Shown: one piece after another, positions 49,678-60,213 of the stretch | Position numbering within the stretch: position 1 is the first letter of the stretch | Layout of the letters: each line of letters begins with the position of its first letter | From: Halomonas sp. 'Soap Lake #6' | GTDB taxonomy: Bacteria; Pseudomonadota; Gammaproteobacteria; Pseudomonadales; Halomonadaceae | Reading direction: 5' to 3' | Length of the DNA: 64,000 nt | NCBI RefSeq assembly: GCF_003031405.1 | Contig: NZ_CP020469.1 | Location: 2,294,001 to 2,358,000, forward strand | Translations under genes and position numbers: made by a program | Notes under the pieces: model-generated | The model's input: the letters and a program-made list of their open reading frames with translations, nothing else | The model's database searches: none | Told to the model about the DNA's origin: nothing

Positions 49678-51963
49678 ATGAGAATCGTGTGCCTCGGAGG
49701 AGGTCCTGCTGGCCTCTACTTTGCAATCAGCATGAAGCTACAGGATCCCTCTCACGAGATTGTGGTGATTGAGCGCAACCGTGCAGACGACACCTTTGGC
49801 TGGGGCGTAGTGCTGTCAGATGAAACATTGGATAACCTGGCGGCCAACGACCCGGTCAGCGCAGAGCGTATTCGTGAGCACTTCGCCTATTGGGATGATA
49901 TCGCCGTTGTACATAAGGGCGTAAAAACGGTCTCCACCGGCCATGGCTTTTGCGGCATTGGCCGCCGCCAGCTGTTAATACTGTTGCAAGAGCGCGCCCG
50001 GGAACTGGGCGTTGAGATGCGCTTTGAAACCGATGCAACGGAAGCCTCCATTGAGCAGTACCGCCAAGAGTATGACTTGGTACTGGCTGCCGATGGCCTT
50101 AACTCCCGCACCCGCCAAACCTATGCTGAGCATTTCAAACCCGATATTGACGTGCGGGCGTGTAAGTTCGTTTGGCTAGGCACGCACCAGACCTTTAACG
50201 ACGCCTTTACCTTTATTTTCGAACATACCGAACATGGCTGGGTGTGGGCCCATGCGTATCAATTTGATAAAGATACCGCGACCTTTATCGTCGAGTGTAG
50301 TGAAGCCACCTGGCAGGCGTTTGGCTTCGGTGAAATGAGCCAGCAGGAGTCAATTGCGGTTTGCGAGCGCATTTTTGCCAAGCATCTTGATGGTCATGCG
50401 CTGATGACCAATGCCAACCACATTCGCGGCTCGGCGTGGATCAACTTTCCACGGGTACTTTGCGAGCGCTGGAGCTACGAAAACGTGGTGCTGATGGGCG
50501 ATGCCGCGGCGACTGCCCACTTCTCAATTGGCTCAGGCTCTAAGCTCGCCCTGGAAAGCGCTATCACGCTGGCTAACTGCTTACACAGTGAAAGCAGCAT
50601 GCAAGCCGCCGTCGCCCGCTACGAAGAGGATCGCCGCTTCGAGGTGCTGCGCCTACAGTCCGCAGCGCGTAACTCCACCGAATGGTTTGAGCAAATAGAG
50701 CGCTACCTGGATCTCGACCCGGTGCAGTTTAACTACTCATTACTTACCCGCTCCCAGCGCATCAGTCATGAGAACCTGAGGGTACGCGACCCACAGTGGC
50801 TGGAGAGTGCAGAGCGCTGGTTTCAGACCAAAGCAGGCAACCCTAGCAGCATCCGGGCACCAATGTTTGCGCCCTACCAACTGCGCGATATGACGCTGAT
50901 TAACCGCGTGGTGGTGTCACCCATGGCCCAGTACAGAGCGGTGGATGGCTGCCCTACCGATTGGCACTTTAGCCACTATGCAGAGAGGGCCAAAGGCGGT
51001 GCCGGCCTGGTGTATACCGAGATGACCTGCGTTAGCCCTACCGGGCGCATTACTCCCGGCTGCCCAGGGCTGTACGCACCAGAACATGAAGCGGAGTGGA
51101 AACGGCTATGTGATTTCGTGCATACCGAAACCAACGCCAAGCTGTGCGCTCAAATCGGTCACTCCGGCCCCAAAGGCTCTACCCAACTGGGCTGGCAGGA
51201 GATGGATGCCCCCCTTACCAACGGTAACTGGCCGGTAATGGCAGCCTCTGAGCTGCCCTGGTCCGCGCGCAACCAAGTGCCCAAAGCCATGGATAGGCGC
51301 GATATGGACCGGGTGCGCGATGAGTTCGTTAGCGCCGCCCAGATGGCCGACCGCGCAGGCTTCGACATGATCGAGATTCACGCCGCCCACGGCTACCTGC
51401 TCTCGTCGTTCATTACCCCATTGACCAATCACCGTGATGATGAGTATGGCGGTTCGCTGGGCAACCGGCTGCGCTACCCGCTTGAGGTAGTCCGTGCGGT
51501 GCGCAGCGTTTGGCCCGCCCATAAACCCCTTTCGGTGCGCATTTCTGCCAATGACTGGTGCGGCGATGAAGGGATTACTCCCGACGATGCAGTAGAGATC
51601 GCCAAACGGCTGCGGGAGGCAGAGGTGGATATTGTCGATGTCTCTGCCGGACAAACCTCGACCCAGGCCAAACCGGTGTATGGGCGTATGTTCCAAACGC
51701 CCTTCTCAGACCGGATCCGTAACGAGGCATCGATTGCCACCATGGCGGTGGGCAATATTTATCAGGCCGACCACGTGAACTCGATTCTAATGGCTGGACG
51801 CGCTGACTTAGTCTGTATCGCCCGCCCTCATCTAGCTGACCCCTACTGGTTGCTGCATGTTGCCGCGGGCCTGGGTGATCGCGAGGTAGAGTGGCCTGCG
51901 CCCTACCGGGCAGGTGCGGATCAACTGCAGCGCTTAGCTGAGCGTGGCGAGGGATGGGTATGA
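49678..51963 (+). CDS. Bifunctional anthraniloyl-CoA (or salicylyl-CoA) monooxygenase/reductase
   Basis: A natural fusion of a flavin monooxygenase (about residues 1-385) and an old-yellow-enzyme-type reductase (about 390-761). The N-terminus has the Rossmann motif [15 protein letters not shown] and [18 protein letters not shown] (near 278). The C-terminal half has [56 protein letters not shown] and [14 protein letters not shown]. The architecture matches 2-aminobenzoyl-CoA monooxygenase/reductase and salicylyl-CoA 5-hydroxylase fusions, which dearomatise a CoA thioester. The neighbouring aryl-CoA ligase and RidA favour the anthranilate reading, as inference. Confidence 0.85.
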   Translation: MRIVCLGGGPAGLYFAISMKLQDPSHEIVVIERNRADDTFGWGVVLSDETLDNLAANDPVSAERIREHFAYWDDIAVVHKGVKTVSTGHGFCGIGRRQLLILLQERARELGVEMRFETDATEASIEQYRQEYDLVLAADGLNSRTRQTYAEHFKPDIDVRACKFVWLGTHQTFNDAFTFIFEHTEHGWVWAHAYQFDKDTATFIVECSEATWQAFGFGEMSQQESIAVCERIFAKHLDGHALMTNANHIRGSAWINFPRVLCERWSYENVVLMGDAAATAHFSIGSGSKLALESAITLANCLHSESSMQAAVARYEEDRRFEVLRLQSAARNSTEWFEQIERYLDLDPVQFNYSLLTRSQRISHENLRVRDPQWLESAERWFQTKAGNPSSIRAPMFAPYQLRDMTLINRVVVSPMAQYRAVDGCPTDWHFSHYAERAKGGAGLVYTEMTCVSPTGRITPGCPGLYAPEHEAEWKRLCDFVHTETNAKLCAQIGHSGPKGSTQLGWQEMDAPLTNGNWPVMAASELPWSARNQVPKAMDRRDMDRVRDEFVSAAQMADRAGFDMIEIHAAHGYLLSSFITPLTNHRDDEYGGSLGNRLRYPLEVVRAVRSVWPAHKPLSVRISANDWCGDEGITPDDAVEIAKRLREAEVDIVDVSAGQTSTQAKPVYGRMFQTPFSDRIRNEASIATMAVGNIYQADHVNSILMAGRADLVCIARPHLADPYWLLHVAAGLGDREVEWPAPYRAGADQLQRLAERGEGWV

Positions 51964-52703
51964 AGCTGCTCACAGATAAGCGCGTGGTGATTACCGGCGG
52001 TGGCAGCGGCATTGGTGCTGATATGGCCTTGGCCTTTGCCGAAGCAGGCGCCCAGGTCACGATTACCGGCCGCAGGAAGAGCGCCCTGCAAGCCGTAGCG
52101 GATCAACATAGTCACCTTGATTTCGCCGTGGTAGATGTCACCGATGAAGCCGCCATGGTGGCGCTGTTCGAGAAAATTGGCAGGGTCGATATTGTTATTG
52201 CAAACGCAGGTGCCGCAGAGAGCGCGCCTTTCGCCAAGACCTCGTTTGAGCAGTGGCAGCGCATGCTCAACGTTAATCTGAGCGGCGTATTTCTGACTCT
52301 GCGCGAAGGATTAAAACAATTAAATGACGGCGGACGGCTGATTGCTGTTGCCTCCACCGCTGGCCTAAAAGGCTACGCCTATGTAGGCGCTTACTGCGCA
52401 GCAAAACATGGCGTGGTGGGGTTGGTACGTTCGCTGGCGGCCGAGACGGCAACCCGCAATATTACCGTTAATGCGCTCTGCCCTGGATTTACCGATACGC
52501 CGCTATTAGCTGCCAGCGTCGATAATATTGTGGCCAAAACCGGCCAATCCGCCGAACAGGCCACTTCCCACTTTGAGTCCACCAATCCCACCGGGCGCTT
52601 AGTGACGCCCGCCGAGGTGACCGCCACCGCCCTATGGCTATGCGGCCCTAACAGCGGCGCGATAAACGGACAGGCGATCTCAATCTCAGGAGGAGAGGTA
52701 TGA
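51960..52703 (+). CDS. Short-chain dehydrogenase/reductase
   Basis: Classical SDR of 247 residues: TGGGSGIG cofactor loop (residues 12-19), a basic residue in TGRRKSALQ hinting at NADP(H), [13 protein letters not shown] segment ([13 protein letters not shown]), the Ser in VASTAGLKG, and the YCAAKHG active-site Tyr and Lys. It probably acts as a hydroxyacyl-CoA dehydrogenase in the ring-opening route. ATG 51960 overlaps the monooxygenase stop by 4 bases, with GAGGG upstream. Confidence 0.88.
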   Translation: MKLLTDKRVVITGGGSGIGADMALAFAEAGAQVTITGRRKSALQAVADQHSHLDFAVVDVTDEAAMVALFEKIGRVDIVIANAGAAESAPFAKTSFEQWQRMLNVNLSGVFLTLREGLKQLNDGGRLIAVASTAGLKGYAYVGAYCAAKHGVVGLVRSLAAETATRNITVNALCPGFTDTPLLAASVDNIVAKTGQSAEQATSHFESTNPTGRLVTPAEVTATALWLCGPNSGAINGQAISISGGEV

Positions 52704-53218
52704 CAGCCGAGGGTCTAGGAAAAAGTCTAGGAAAAAACAGCTTAAGCAAGGAGCGCCTGCGCTTATGGCTGCGTATGTTGCGGGTCACCCGTCAGGTGGA
52801 GTCCGAGCTACGCGAACGGCTGCGTACCGAGCACGACTCTACACTACCCCGCTTTGATGTTATGGCCGCGCTATATGCCGCTGAGGAGGGCCTGAAAATG
52901 AACGAGCTCTCCAAACGGCTGCGGGTTTCCAATGGAAATGTTACCGGCATTATTGATCGCCTAGTGGAGGACGGCACTGTGGAGCGTATTGCCATTGAGG
53001 GCGACCGTCGCGCTACCCGGGTCTGCCTGACCGTCGCAGGCAGAAAAATCTTTAGAGGCATGGCTGTTGAGCATGAGCGCTGGATTAACGCGCTTTTTGA
53101 GGGGGTAAATGAAGAGGATGCTCATCATATTGGCGAGTTGCTTCACCGCTTGCCGGCTTCTCTTAACGACGCCTCTACTCTTAACGACGGCAACAACGAC
53201 GGCCCCATTAATCACTGA
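52700..53218 (+). CDS. MarR-family transcriptional regulator
   Basis: 172 residues with the winged-helix core [20 protein letters not shown] (near 52) and [36 protein letters not shown] giving the wing. Located inside the operon (4-base overlap with the SDR stop), it is probably the local repressor responding to an aryl-CoA or the free acid. Palindromes at 49547 and 49590 are candidate sites. The C-terminal tail ([14 protein letters not shown]) is low-complexity. Confidence 0.88.
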   Translation: MTAEGLGKSLGKNSLSKERLRLWLRMLRVTRQVESELRERLRTEHDSTLPRFDVMAALYAAEEGLKMNELSKRLRVSNGNVTGIIDRLVEDGTVERIAIEGDRRATRVCLTVAGRKIFRGMAVEHERWINALFEGVNEEDAHHIGELLHRLPASLNDASTLNDGNNDGPINH

Positions 53219-53235
53219 CAGTCGAGAACAAGATA

Positions 53236-54048
53236 ATGAAGAGCATGGCTGGCTTAACCCCGGAGCATTTTATCTGGGAAATGAGAGGTGATGTCGCCGT
53301 GATTCGGCTCAATCGCCCGGAACGCAAAAACCCACTGACCTTTGAGAGCTATGCTGAGCTGCGCGATACCTTTCGTGACTTGGTCTATGCCTCGGATGTG
53401 CAGGCCGTGGTGTTTACCTCTAACGGCGAGAACTTCTGCTCCGGTGGCGATGTACACGAAATTATCGGCCCCTTGGTAGGGAAAGATATGAAGGGTCTGC
53501 TCGAATTCACCCGCATGACCGGCGATTTGGTCAAAGCCATGCTCAACTGCGGTAAACCAATTATTGCCGCTGTGGACGGCATCTGTGTTGGGGCGGGGGC
53601 GATTATCGCCATGTCTTCGGATATTCGCTTTGCCACTCCCCGCGCCAGCACGGCCTTTCTGTTTACCCGAGTGGGTTTGGCGGGCTGCGATATGGGCGCC
53701 TGCGCCATGCTGCCGCGCATTATTGGCCAAGGCCGTGCGGCAGACCTGCTCTACAGCGGCCGCAGCATGAGCGCCGAAGAGGGCCTACAGTGGGGCTTTT
53801 ACAACCGGGTGGTCGAACCGGAATCCCTGGAAGAAGATGCCATCGCCTACGCTACCCGACTGGCTAACGGCCCCACCTTTGCTCACAGCATTACCAAAAC
53901 CCAGTTAAACCAGGAGTGGTCCATGAGCCTGGAGCAGGCCATCGAATCGGAAGCCCAGGCCCAGGCGATCTGCATGCAAACCAATGACTTTGCCCGCGCC
54001 TACCACGCCTTTGTAGCCAAACAAAAACCTGAGTTTAAGGGGGACTGA
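53236..54048 (+). CDS. Enoyl-CoA hydratase/isomerase family protein
   Basis: Crotonase fold of 270 residues. The oxyanion loops are visible as [16 protein letters not shown] (near 56) and [21 protein letters not shown] (near 115), followed by [21 protein letters not shown], with the usual catalytic Glu position replaced by the Asp-Met-Gly stretch. It may catalyse hydration or another crotonase reaction on the dearomatised intermediate. 17 bases after the MarR stop; its own stop overlaps the acyl-CoA dehydrogenase start by one base. Confidence 0.87.
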   Translation: MKSMAGLTPEHFIWEMRGDVAVIRLNRPERKNPLTFESYAELRDTFRDLVYASDVQAVVFTSNGENFCSGGDVHEIIGPLVGKDMKGLLEFTRMTGDLVKAMLNCGKPIIAAVDGICVGAGAIIAMSSDIRFATPRASTAFLFTRVGLAGCDMGACAMLPRIIGQGRAADLLYSGRSMSAEEGLQWGFYNRVVEPESLEEDAIAYATRLANGPTFAHSITKTQLNQEWSMSLEQAIESEAQAQAICMQTNDFARAYHAFVAKQKPEFKGD

Positions 54049-55181
54049 TGAGCGACAAAAGCTTTCTAACGTGGCCCTTCTTTGAGGCTAAACATCGCGA
54101 GCTTGCCGAGCAGCTTGAGACGTGGTGCAGCGCAGAGCTGCCCCGCGACCACAGCGATGTAGATGCCACCTGTATTCAATTAGTGCGCGACCTGGGCAAG
54201 GCGGGCTTTTTATCCGGCACCGCGGGCGAGCATATCGATGTACGCAGCCTCTGTCTGATTCGTGAAACTCTGGCCCGCCACGACGGACTGGCCGATTTCG
54301 CCTTTGCCATGCAGGGCTTGGGCACCGGTGCGATCAGCCTATATGGCAGCGATGAACAGAAGCAGTGGCTGGACAAAACCCGCCGTGGAGAAGCACTTTC
54401 CGCCTTTGCCCTTAGCGAACCCCGCTCGGGTTCTGATGTGGCCCAACTGGATACCACCGCCGAGCGCGATGGCGAGAGCTACCGTTTGAATGGTGAAAAA
54501 ACCTGGATCTCTAACGGCGGTATTGCCGATATCTATACGGTCTTCGCCCGCACCGGTGAAGGCCTCGGCTCCAAAGGGCTTTCGGCCTTTTTAGTTCCTG
54601 CTGATACCCCGGGACTGGAGATTCGTGAACGCTTGGAATCCGTGGCGCCCCACCCTCTAGCAAGGCTGGGCTTTAACGATATGGTGCTGCCTGCCAGCGC
54701 TTTGATCGGCCAGCCGGGCCAGGGGTTTCGAATTGCCATGTCAGTGCTGGACGTTTTCCGCTCCACGGTAGGGGCTGCCGCGCTTGGCTTCGCCCGCCGA
54801 GCTCTGGAAGAGTCACTGTCCCGTAGCCGCTCCCGGGAGCTGTTTGGCGCCACCCTTTCCGATCTACAAATGGTGCAGGGCCACTTGGCCGATATGGCGC
54901 TCAATGTGGATGCTGCCGCCCTGCTGGTATATCGCGCCGCCTGGACCAAAGATCAAGGCGCTGAGCGGGTAACCCGTGAAGCGGCCATGGCCAAACTGTT
55001 TGCCACCGACCAGGCCCAACAGGTGATTGACCAAGCGGTGCAACTGCATGGCGGTGACGGCGTTCGCAAAGGTCACATTATCGAGAGTCTCTACCGGGAG
55101 ATTCGTGCATTGCGTATTTATGAAGGCGCTTCCGACGTTCAAAAAGTGGTCATCGCCCGCAGTATGCTCGCGGAGGAGTAG
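54048..55181 (+). CDS. Acyl-CoA dehydrogenase
   Basis: FAD-dependent alpha,beta-desaturation of a CoA thioester, with electrons passed to ETF (no ETF gene in the window). The 377 residues include [20 protein letters not shown] and [19 protein letters not shown] (residues about 125-165), [19 protein letters not shown] near the C-terminus, and [11 protein letters not shown] with the conserved Glu-Gly. The start ATGAGCG overlaps the upstream stop, so it is coupled to the hydratase gene. Confidence 0.92.
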   Translation: MSDKSFLTWPFFEAKHRELAEQLETWCSAELPRDHSDVDATCIQLVRDLGKAGFLSGTAGEHIDVRSLCLIRETLARHDGLADFAFAMQGLGTGAISLYGSDEQKQWLDKTRRGEALSAFALSEPRSGSDVAQLDTTAERDGESYRLNGEKTWISNGGIADIYTVFARTGEGLGSKGLSAFLVPADTPGLEIRERLESVAPHPLARLGFNDMVLPASALIGQPGQGFRIAMSVLDVFRSTVGAAALGFARRALEESLSRSRSRELFGATLSDLQMVQGHLADMALNVDAAALLVYRAAWTKDQGAERVTREAAMAKLFATDQAQQVIDQAVQLHGGDGVRKGHIIESLYREIRALRIYEGASDVQKVVIARSMLAEE

Positions 55182-55307
55182 ATAGCAAAGAGCCACACAA
55201 GGTTTCACCCCAACAATAAAACATTACGCCAGACACCGTATCCCTGCCCACGCTTCATTTGAGCCGAGGGCAGGAATAAACAACGACACTAAATACGGAG
55301 GTTGGTC

Positions 55308-56987
55308 ATGTACATCCAGTCGGCTCATGCTGATACTTTTGCGCGGGATAACCTGCCACCCAGTGATTGTCAGCCTGAGTTTTTGCTTTCAGACTACGAT
55401 TACCCTGAACGACTTAACGCAGGCGTTGAGCTTTGCGATCGGCTGCTCAGCCAGGGCCACGGCGAACGCATTGCCTTAGCAGGCAACGGCCGACGGCGCA
55501 CTTATCAAGAACTCACCGAGTGGACCAACCGCCTCGCCCATGTGCTGGTGGAAGACCTCGGTGTGATTCCCGGTCAGCGGGTGCTGATTCGTTCGGCCAA
55601 CAATCCGGCCATGGTAGCTTGCTGGCTGGCAGCGACCAAAGCAGGCGCCGTCGTGGTCAACACCATGCCTATGCTGCGCAGCAAAGAGCTATGCCAGGTG
55701 ATTGATAAGGCAGAAATCGGCCTCGCCCTCTGCGATACCCGCCTGCTTGATGAGCTGGTTGAGTGTCATGGAAAAAGCCCGCTACTCAAACGTATTGTCG
55801 GCTTTGATGGCACCGCCAACCATGACGCCGAACTTGACCGTTTAGCGCTGGGCAAGCCCGCTACCTTTGATGCCGTGGATACCTCCGCCGACGATGTGGC
55901 GCTGCTGGGGTTTACCTCGGGCACCACCGGTTCGCCCAAAGCCACTATGCACTTTCACCGTGACCTATTAGCCATTGCCGACGGTTACGCGAAGGAAGTG
56001 CTACAGGTGACACCAGAGGATGTGTTCGTTGGTTCGCCGCCACTGGCATTTACTTTTGGCCTGGGTGGATTAGCAATATTTCCGTTGCGCTTCGGCGCCA
56101 CCGCCGTGCTGCTGGAACACGCCACCCCGCCCAACATGATGGATATTATCCGCGAATATCAGGCTACAGTGGTATTCACCGCCCCCACCGCTTACCGGGC
56201 AATGCTCTCAGCACCCACTCGCCATGAGGATCTCAGCAGTCTGCGGGTCGCGGTTTCTGCTGGCGAAACGCTGCCAGCACCGATTTATCATGACTGGATC
56301 AAGCAAACCGGCACACCCATTATCGACGGTATTGGCGCAACGGAAATGCTGCATATCTTTATCTCCAACCGTCTGGATGACCACCGCCCTAGCTGCACCG
56401 GTAAGCCGGTGCCTGGTTACCAGGCACGCATTGTTGATAACGCGATGAATGATGTCCCCCGGGGCACGGTAGGCAAGCTTGCGGTGCGTGGCCCTACCGG
56501 CTGTCGCTACTTAGCCGATAAGCGCCAGCAGAAGTATGTGGTTGATGGCTGGAATATCACCGGCGATGCGTTTTACCAGGATGAGGAAGGTTACTTTCAT
56601 TTCGCTGCCCGTAATGACGATATGATTGTCTCAGCTGGCTATAACATTGCAGGTCCTGAGGTGGAGGCAGCGTTACTTGCCCACCCCGCCGTTAAAGAGT
56701 GCGCGGTGATTGGCGCACCCAGTGAAGAGCGTGGGCAAATTGTCGAGGCTTTTGTTGTTCTAAACGATGGATTTCAGCAAGATGAAGAATGTCTGCAAAT
56801 GCTGCAGGACTTCGTGAAGCAGACTATCGCGCCTTATAAGTACCCTCGCTCGATACGCTTTATTGAGACTCTGCCAAAAACAGCCACGGGTAAGGTTCAG
56901 CGTTTTCGGCTAAGCCAGGAGCACTACCCAAGTGCTGGCTCTCCTTGCTCTGACCTTAGGTCAAACAACGTACGGCCCTCTAAGTAA
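55308..56987 (+). CDS. Aryl-CoA ligase, 2-aminobenzoate-CoA ligase-like
   Basis: Adenylate-forming enzyme that activates an aromatic acid to its CoA thioester. LLGFTSGTTGSPKATMHFHR (near residue 203) is the P-loop; DGIGATEMLHIF (near 346), VVDGWNITGDAF and the hinge/Lys regions NDDMIVSAGYNIAGPEVE and LPKTATGKVQRF complete the fold. It resembles the benzoate/2-aminobenzoate ligase group more than fatty acid ligases. ATG 55308 follows CGGAGG with 6-base spacing. The product is 559 residues. It supplies the substrate for the fused monooxygenase. Confidence 0.87.
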   Translation: MYIQSAHADTFARDNLPPSDCQPEFLLSDYDYPERLNAGVELCDRLLSQGHGERIALAGNGRRRTYQELTEWTNRLAHVLVEDLGVIPGQRVLIRSANNPAMVACWLAATKAGAVVVNTMPMLRSKELCQVIDKAEIGLALCDTRLLDELVECHGKSPLLKRIVGFDGTANHDAELDRLALGKPATFDAVDTSADDVALLGFTSGTTGSPKATMHFHRDLLAIADGYAKEVLQVTPEDVFVGSPPLAFTFGLGGLAIFPLRFGATAVLLEHATPPNMMDIIREYQATVVFTAPTAYRAMLSAPTRHEDLSSLRVAVSAGETLPAPIYHDWIKQTGTPIIDGIGATEMLHIFISNRLDDHRPSCTGKPVPGYQARIVDNAMNDVPRGTVGKLAVRGPTGCRYLADKRQQKYVVDGWNITGDAFYQDEEGYFHFAARNDDMIVSAGYNIAGPEVEAALLAHPAVKECAVIGAPSEERGQIVEAFVVLNDGFQQDEECLQMLQDFVKQTIAPYKYPRSIRFIETLPKTATGKVQRFRLSQEHYPSAGSPCSDLRSNNVRPSK

Positions 56988-57015
56988 AAAAACGATTAAA
57001 TATGAGGAATGTTTC

Positions 57016-58158
57016 ATGAAAAAAATAACTCACTTCGGCCTTGGCTTGCTCCTCTCATCAAGCTTGGTGGCAGCCCACGCGGATGACGTGAAAATTGGCA
57101 TGATTACCACCCTTTCCGGGGGCGGCTCGCACCTGGGTGTGGATGTTCGCGATGGCTTTATGCTGGCGATCGAGCAGTCAGGCCGTAATGATGTCAACGT
57201 ACTGATTCAAGATGACGCCAACCGCCCTGACCTGGCCCGCAGCTTAGCCAATGAGTTTATGCAGCGTGATAACGTCGATATTCTCACCGGCATCATCTGG
57301 TCTAACTTGGCGATGGCTGTGGTTCCCGCTGCCGTGCGTCAAGGTGCTTTCTACCTATCACCTAATGCAGGGCCTTCCGATTTAGCCGGGCGGATGTGCC
57401 ACGAAAACTACTTTAACGTGGCCTATCAAAACGACAACCTGCACGGCGCCATGGGCGCTTACATGCGCGAAGAGGGCTATGAGCGGCCAATTATTCTGGC
57501 ACCCAATTACCCTGCTGGCACCGATGCTCTGGCGGGTTTCAAGCACCTTTACGAAGGTGAAGTGGTCGATGAGCTTTACACTCAAATGGGCCAAACCGAC
57601 TACGCCGCTGAAATTGCCCAAATTCGCGCCAGCAATGCAGATAGCTTGTTTTTCTTCTTACCCGGCGGCATGGGTATTTCGTTTATGAAACAGTGGGAGG
57701 GTTCCGGCGTCGATATGCCTATTTTTGGCGCGGCCTTCTCCTTTGACGAAATCCTTATCAAAGCCGTTGGTAGCGCGGCGATTGGCGCTCGTAATACCTC
57801 ACTATGGGCCTACGACTTGGATAATGAAGCCAACCATCGCTTCGTCGAAGGCTTCCGGGAAGCTTATGGCCGTACACCTACCCTCTACGCGGCTCAGGGT
57901 TACGATACCGCTAATCTTATTCTTAGCGCCCTAGATGTTGCCCACCCCGATGATCAAGACGCCTTCCGCGAAGCACTGCGGGCTGCCGACTTTGACAGCG
58001 TACGCGGCGAATTCCGTTTTGGCCCTAACCACCACCCTATCCAGGATATTTACGTGCGTGAAGTGGTGGAAGGTGACGATGGTGAGCCTACCAATCGCCT
58101 GATCGGTGTCGCTGTGGAAGATATTCAAGACGTCTATTTCGAACAGTGCCAAATGTAA
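57016..58158 (+). CDS. ABC transporter substrate-binding protein (LivJ/LivK-like)
   Basis: Periplasmic binding protein of the HAAT/Leu-Ile-Val family. Signal peptide HFGLGLLLSSSLVAAHA (cleavage before DDVKIGM), then KIGMITTLSGGGSHLGVDVR and the type 1 periplasmic fold through to the C-terminal EDIQDVYFEQCQM. HAAT systems with aromatic acid substrates are known, and the location inside this cluster points to anthranilate or a related acid. ATG 57016 follows GAGGA. The product is 380 residues. Confidence 0.87.
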   Translation: MKKITHFGLGLLLSSSLVAAHADDVKIGMITTLSGGGSHLGVDVRDGFMLAIEQSGRNDVNVLIQDDANRPDLARSLANEFMQRDNVDILTGIIWSNLAMAVVPAAVRQGAFYLSPNAGPSDLAGRMCHENYFNVAYQNDNLHGAMGAYMREEGYERPIILAPNYPAGTDALAGFKHLYEGEVVDELYTQMGQTDYAAEIAQIRASNADSLFFFLPGGMGISFMKQWEGSGVDMPIFGAAFSFDEILIKAVGSAAIGARNTSLWAYDLDNEANHRFVEGFREAYGRTPTLYAAQGYDTANLILSALDVAHPDDQDAFREALRAADFDSVRGEFRFGPNHHPIQDIYVREVVEGDDGEPTNRLIGVAVEDIQDVYFEQCQM

Positions 58159-58167
58159 TGTCGCCGC

Positions 58168-58189
58168 GGCTGGGTCTCGCCACCCAGCC
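58168..58189 (+). terminator. Hairpin between the binding-protein and permease genes
   Basis: GGCTGGGT, loop CTCGCC, ACCCAGCC: an 8-bp perfect stem 10 bases after the binding-protein stop and 31 bases before the permease start. No T-run follows, so it is more likely an mRNA-stabilising or partial-attenuation hairpin, common after binding-protein genes. Confidence 0.5.
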
Positions 58190-58220
58190 TCTCTTGGTTG
58201 ATTAGAGAAAGGTTTCTTTC

Positions 58221-59141
58221 ATGTCCGTTACTCTGCTAATAGAGCAACTTCTCAACGGCGTGCAACTTGGTACCATGCTGTTTTTGATGGCCAGCGGTCT
58301 TACCTTAGTCTTCGGGGTAATGGGGCTAATCAATCTCGCCCATGGCTCCTTTTATATGGTGGGCGCCTATGCCACTGCGGCAGTCACTGCTTCAACCGGC
58401 TCCTTTCTGGTTGGGCTAGGCGCGGGCATTATAGCAGCGGCGTTAGTGGGTGCCCTGGTAGAGCTGATCGTTATCCGACGGCTTTATCACCGTCCCCATC
58501 TTGACCAAGTACTAGCCACATTTGCGCTTATTCTGATTTTTTCCGAAGGCACACGCTGGATTTTCGGTTCGTCTCCCATGCGGCTTAGCCCACCTTCCTG
58601 GTTGACCGGATTTGTCACCCTACCTGGCGATACCCGCTACCCCATTTATCGGCTAATGCTGATCGGGGTGGGTATCACCGTTTCCATTGCGCTGTACTTT
58701 CTCATCTCTAAAACACGCCTGGGCATGCGTATTCGCGCCGGTGAAAGCGACCGCGAAATGATTGGTGCCCTAGGGGTCAATATCTCAAAGCTATATACCC
58801 TGGTGTTTGCATTGGGCGCAGGCTTGGCGGGGTTAGCCGGTGCGTTGGTGGGTGCGCTGCAATCCGTGCAGGTGGGTATGGGTGAACCAGTGTTGATTCT
58901 GGCCTTTGTGGTGATCGTCATTGGCGGTATCGGCTCGATAAAAGGCGCGCTGTTTGGGGCACTGTTAGTAGGCCTTGTGGATACCTTAGGGCGCGTGTAC
59001 TTGCCGATATTTTTCCGAACCTTTATGCCGCCATCAGAAGCTAGCGGGGTTGGTGCTGCGCTGGCCGCGATGCTGATTTATATCCTCATGGCCATCATTC
59101 TCGCTTTCAAGCCGAAGGGACTGTTCTCTGCTCATGACTAA
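58221..59141 (+). CDS. Branched-chain amino acid-type ABC permease (LivH-like)
   Basis: Inner-membrane permease of 306 residues, about eight helices. LivH signatures include the N-terminal QLLNGVQLGTMLFLMASGLTLVFGVMGLINLAHG and the coupling region LGMRIRAGESDREMIGALGVN (near 170). It overlaps the following permease by 8 bases. Together with 59134-61631 and the binding protein it forms one HAAT importer. Confidence 0.93.
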   Translation: MSVTLLIEQLLNGVQLGTMLFLMASGLTLVFGVMGLINLAHGSFYMVGAYATAAVTASTGSFLVGLGAGIIAAALVGALVELIVIRRLYHRPHLDQVLATFALILIFSEGTRWIFGSSPMRLSPPSWLTGFVTLPGDTRYPIYRLMLIGVGITVSIALYFLISKTRLGMRIRAGESDREMIGALGVNISKLYTLVFALGAGLAGLAGALVGALQSVQVGMGEPVLILAFVVIVIGGIGSIKGALFGALLVGLVDTLGRVYLPIFFRTFMPPSEASGVGAALAAMLIYILMAIILAFKPKGLFSAHD

Positions 59142-60213
59142 CAACACGCCCCTAACGAATAATACTGGCCTGTCTAAGAGTGCAGCCCCAGGGGTTGCTA
59201 ATAGTGGCCTAGCAACCAAGCCAGATAACCACTTTGACCGTAAAGGGCTCGTCCAGATAGCGTTGCTCGGCCTGTTATTCCTGGTGCCGGTAGCGGCTTA
59301 TTTTCTAGGCCATATTTACTACGTCAATCTAGCTTCGCGGATCACCATTATTGCCATGGCAGCCGTTGGCCTTAACCTGGCGATTGGCTATGGCGGCATG
59401 GTGAGCTTTGGCCATGCAGCTTACTTTGGCTTAGGCGGTTATGTCGCAGGTATAAGCGCTTACCACGCCTTTGATTTTACGCCGTTTATGACTTGGCCCC
59501 TTAACGTGCCAGGTAGTGACAGCATGCTGGTGGTGTGGTTAGTGGCTATTCTGGTGTGCGCGCTATTGGCGCTGGCGATCGGTGCGATTTCGCTGCGTAC
59601 CACTGGGGTGTATTTCATTATGATCACCCTCGCCTTTGCCCAGATGATTTATTACTTCGCTAACTCCTGGCCGACCTATGGTGGTGAAGATGGCTTGCCG
59701 ATCTATTTACGCAATGGCCTGCCTGGGTTAGATACCAATAATGCATTGATCTACTTTCTTATCTGCTTCTGTGGGCTTGTGCTGGCGATGGCAATTACTT
59801 CGCGGCTGATGAAATCCCGTTTTGGTGCCGCTCTTACCATGGCGCGGCTAAATGATGTGCGTCTTGCCACTGCTGGCATTAGCCCTTATCCCATTCGACT
59901 AGTGGCGTTTGTTATATCAGCAGTAATCACTGGGCTTGCCGGCGCGCTGTATGCAGACCTTAACGGCTTTGTTAGCCCGACCATGCTGAGCTGGCACTTC
60001 TCCGGGGAACTGATGGTAATTGTGATTTTAGGTGGCGTAGGCCGTCTTTATGGCCCACTCGCCGGAGCAGTGCTGTTTGTGATGATGGAAACCCTTCTGG
60101 GTGGCATGACTCAGTATTGGCAGCTCTTTCTGGGGCTCGTGTTACTCGGGGTAGTGCTGTTTGCCAAGCACGGAGTAATGGGTTGGCTGGCAGGGAGGGA
60201 GCGTAATGAGTGA
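59134..60213 (+). CDS. Branched-chain amino acid-type ABC permease (LivM-like)
   Basis: 359-residue permease with a hydrophilic N-terminal extension of about 45 residues. LivM signatures NLAIGYGGMVSFGHAAYFGLGGYVAG (near 85) and TGVYFIMITLAFAQMIYYF (near 150) are clear, followed by the coupling segment TMARLNDVRLATAGISPY and FVSPTMLSWHFSGELMVIVILGGVGRLYGPLAGA. It overlaps both neighbours by 8 bases. Confidence 0.93.
   Translation: MTNNTPLTNNTGLSKSAAPGVANSGLATKPDNHFDRKGLVQIALLGLLFLVPVAAYFLGHIYYVNLASRITIIAMAAVGLNLAIGYGGMVSFGHAAYFGLGGYVAGISAYHAFDFTPFMTWPLNVPGSDSMLVVWLVAILVCALLALAIGAISLRTTGVYFIMITLAFAQMIYYFANSWPTYGGEDGLPIYLRNGLPGLDTNNALIYFLICFCGLVLAMAITSRLMKSRFGAALTMARLNDVRLATAGISPYPIRLVAFVISAVITGLAGALYADLNGFVSPTMLSWHFSGELMVIVILGGVGRLYGPLAGAVLFVMMETLLGGMTQYWQLFLGLVLLGVVLFAKHGVMGWLAGRERNE

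Noticed and set aside
51106..51696. Minus-strand open frame of nearly 200 codons opposite the monooxygenase fusion
   Set aside because: Antisense to well-conserved reductase motifs; the length is a by-product of GC-rich codon bias.
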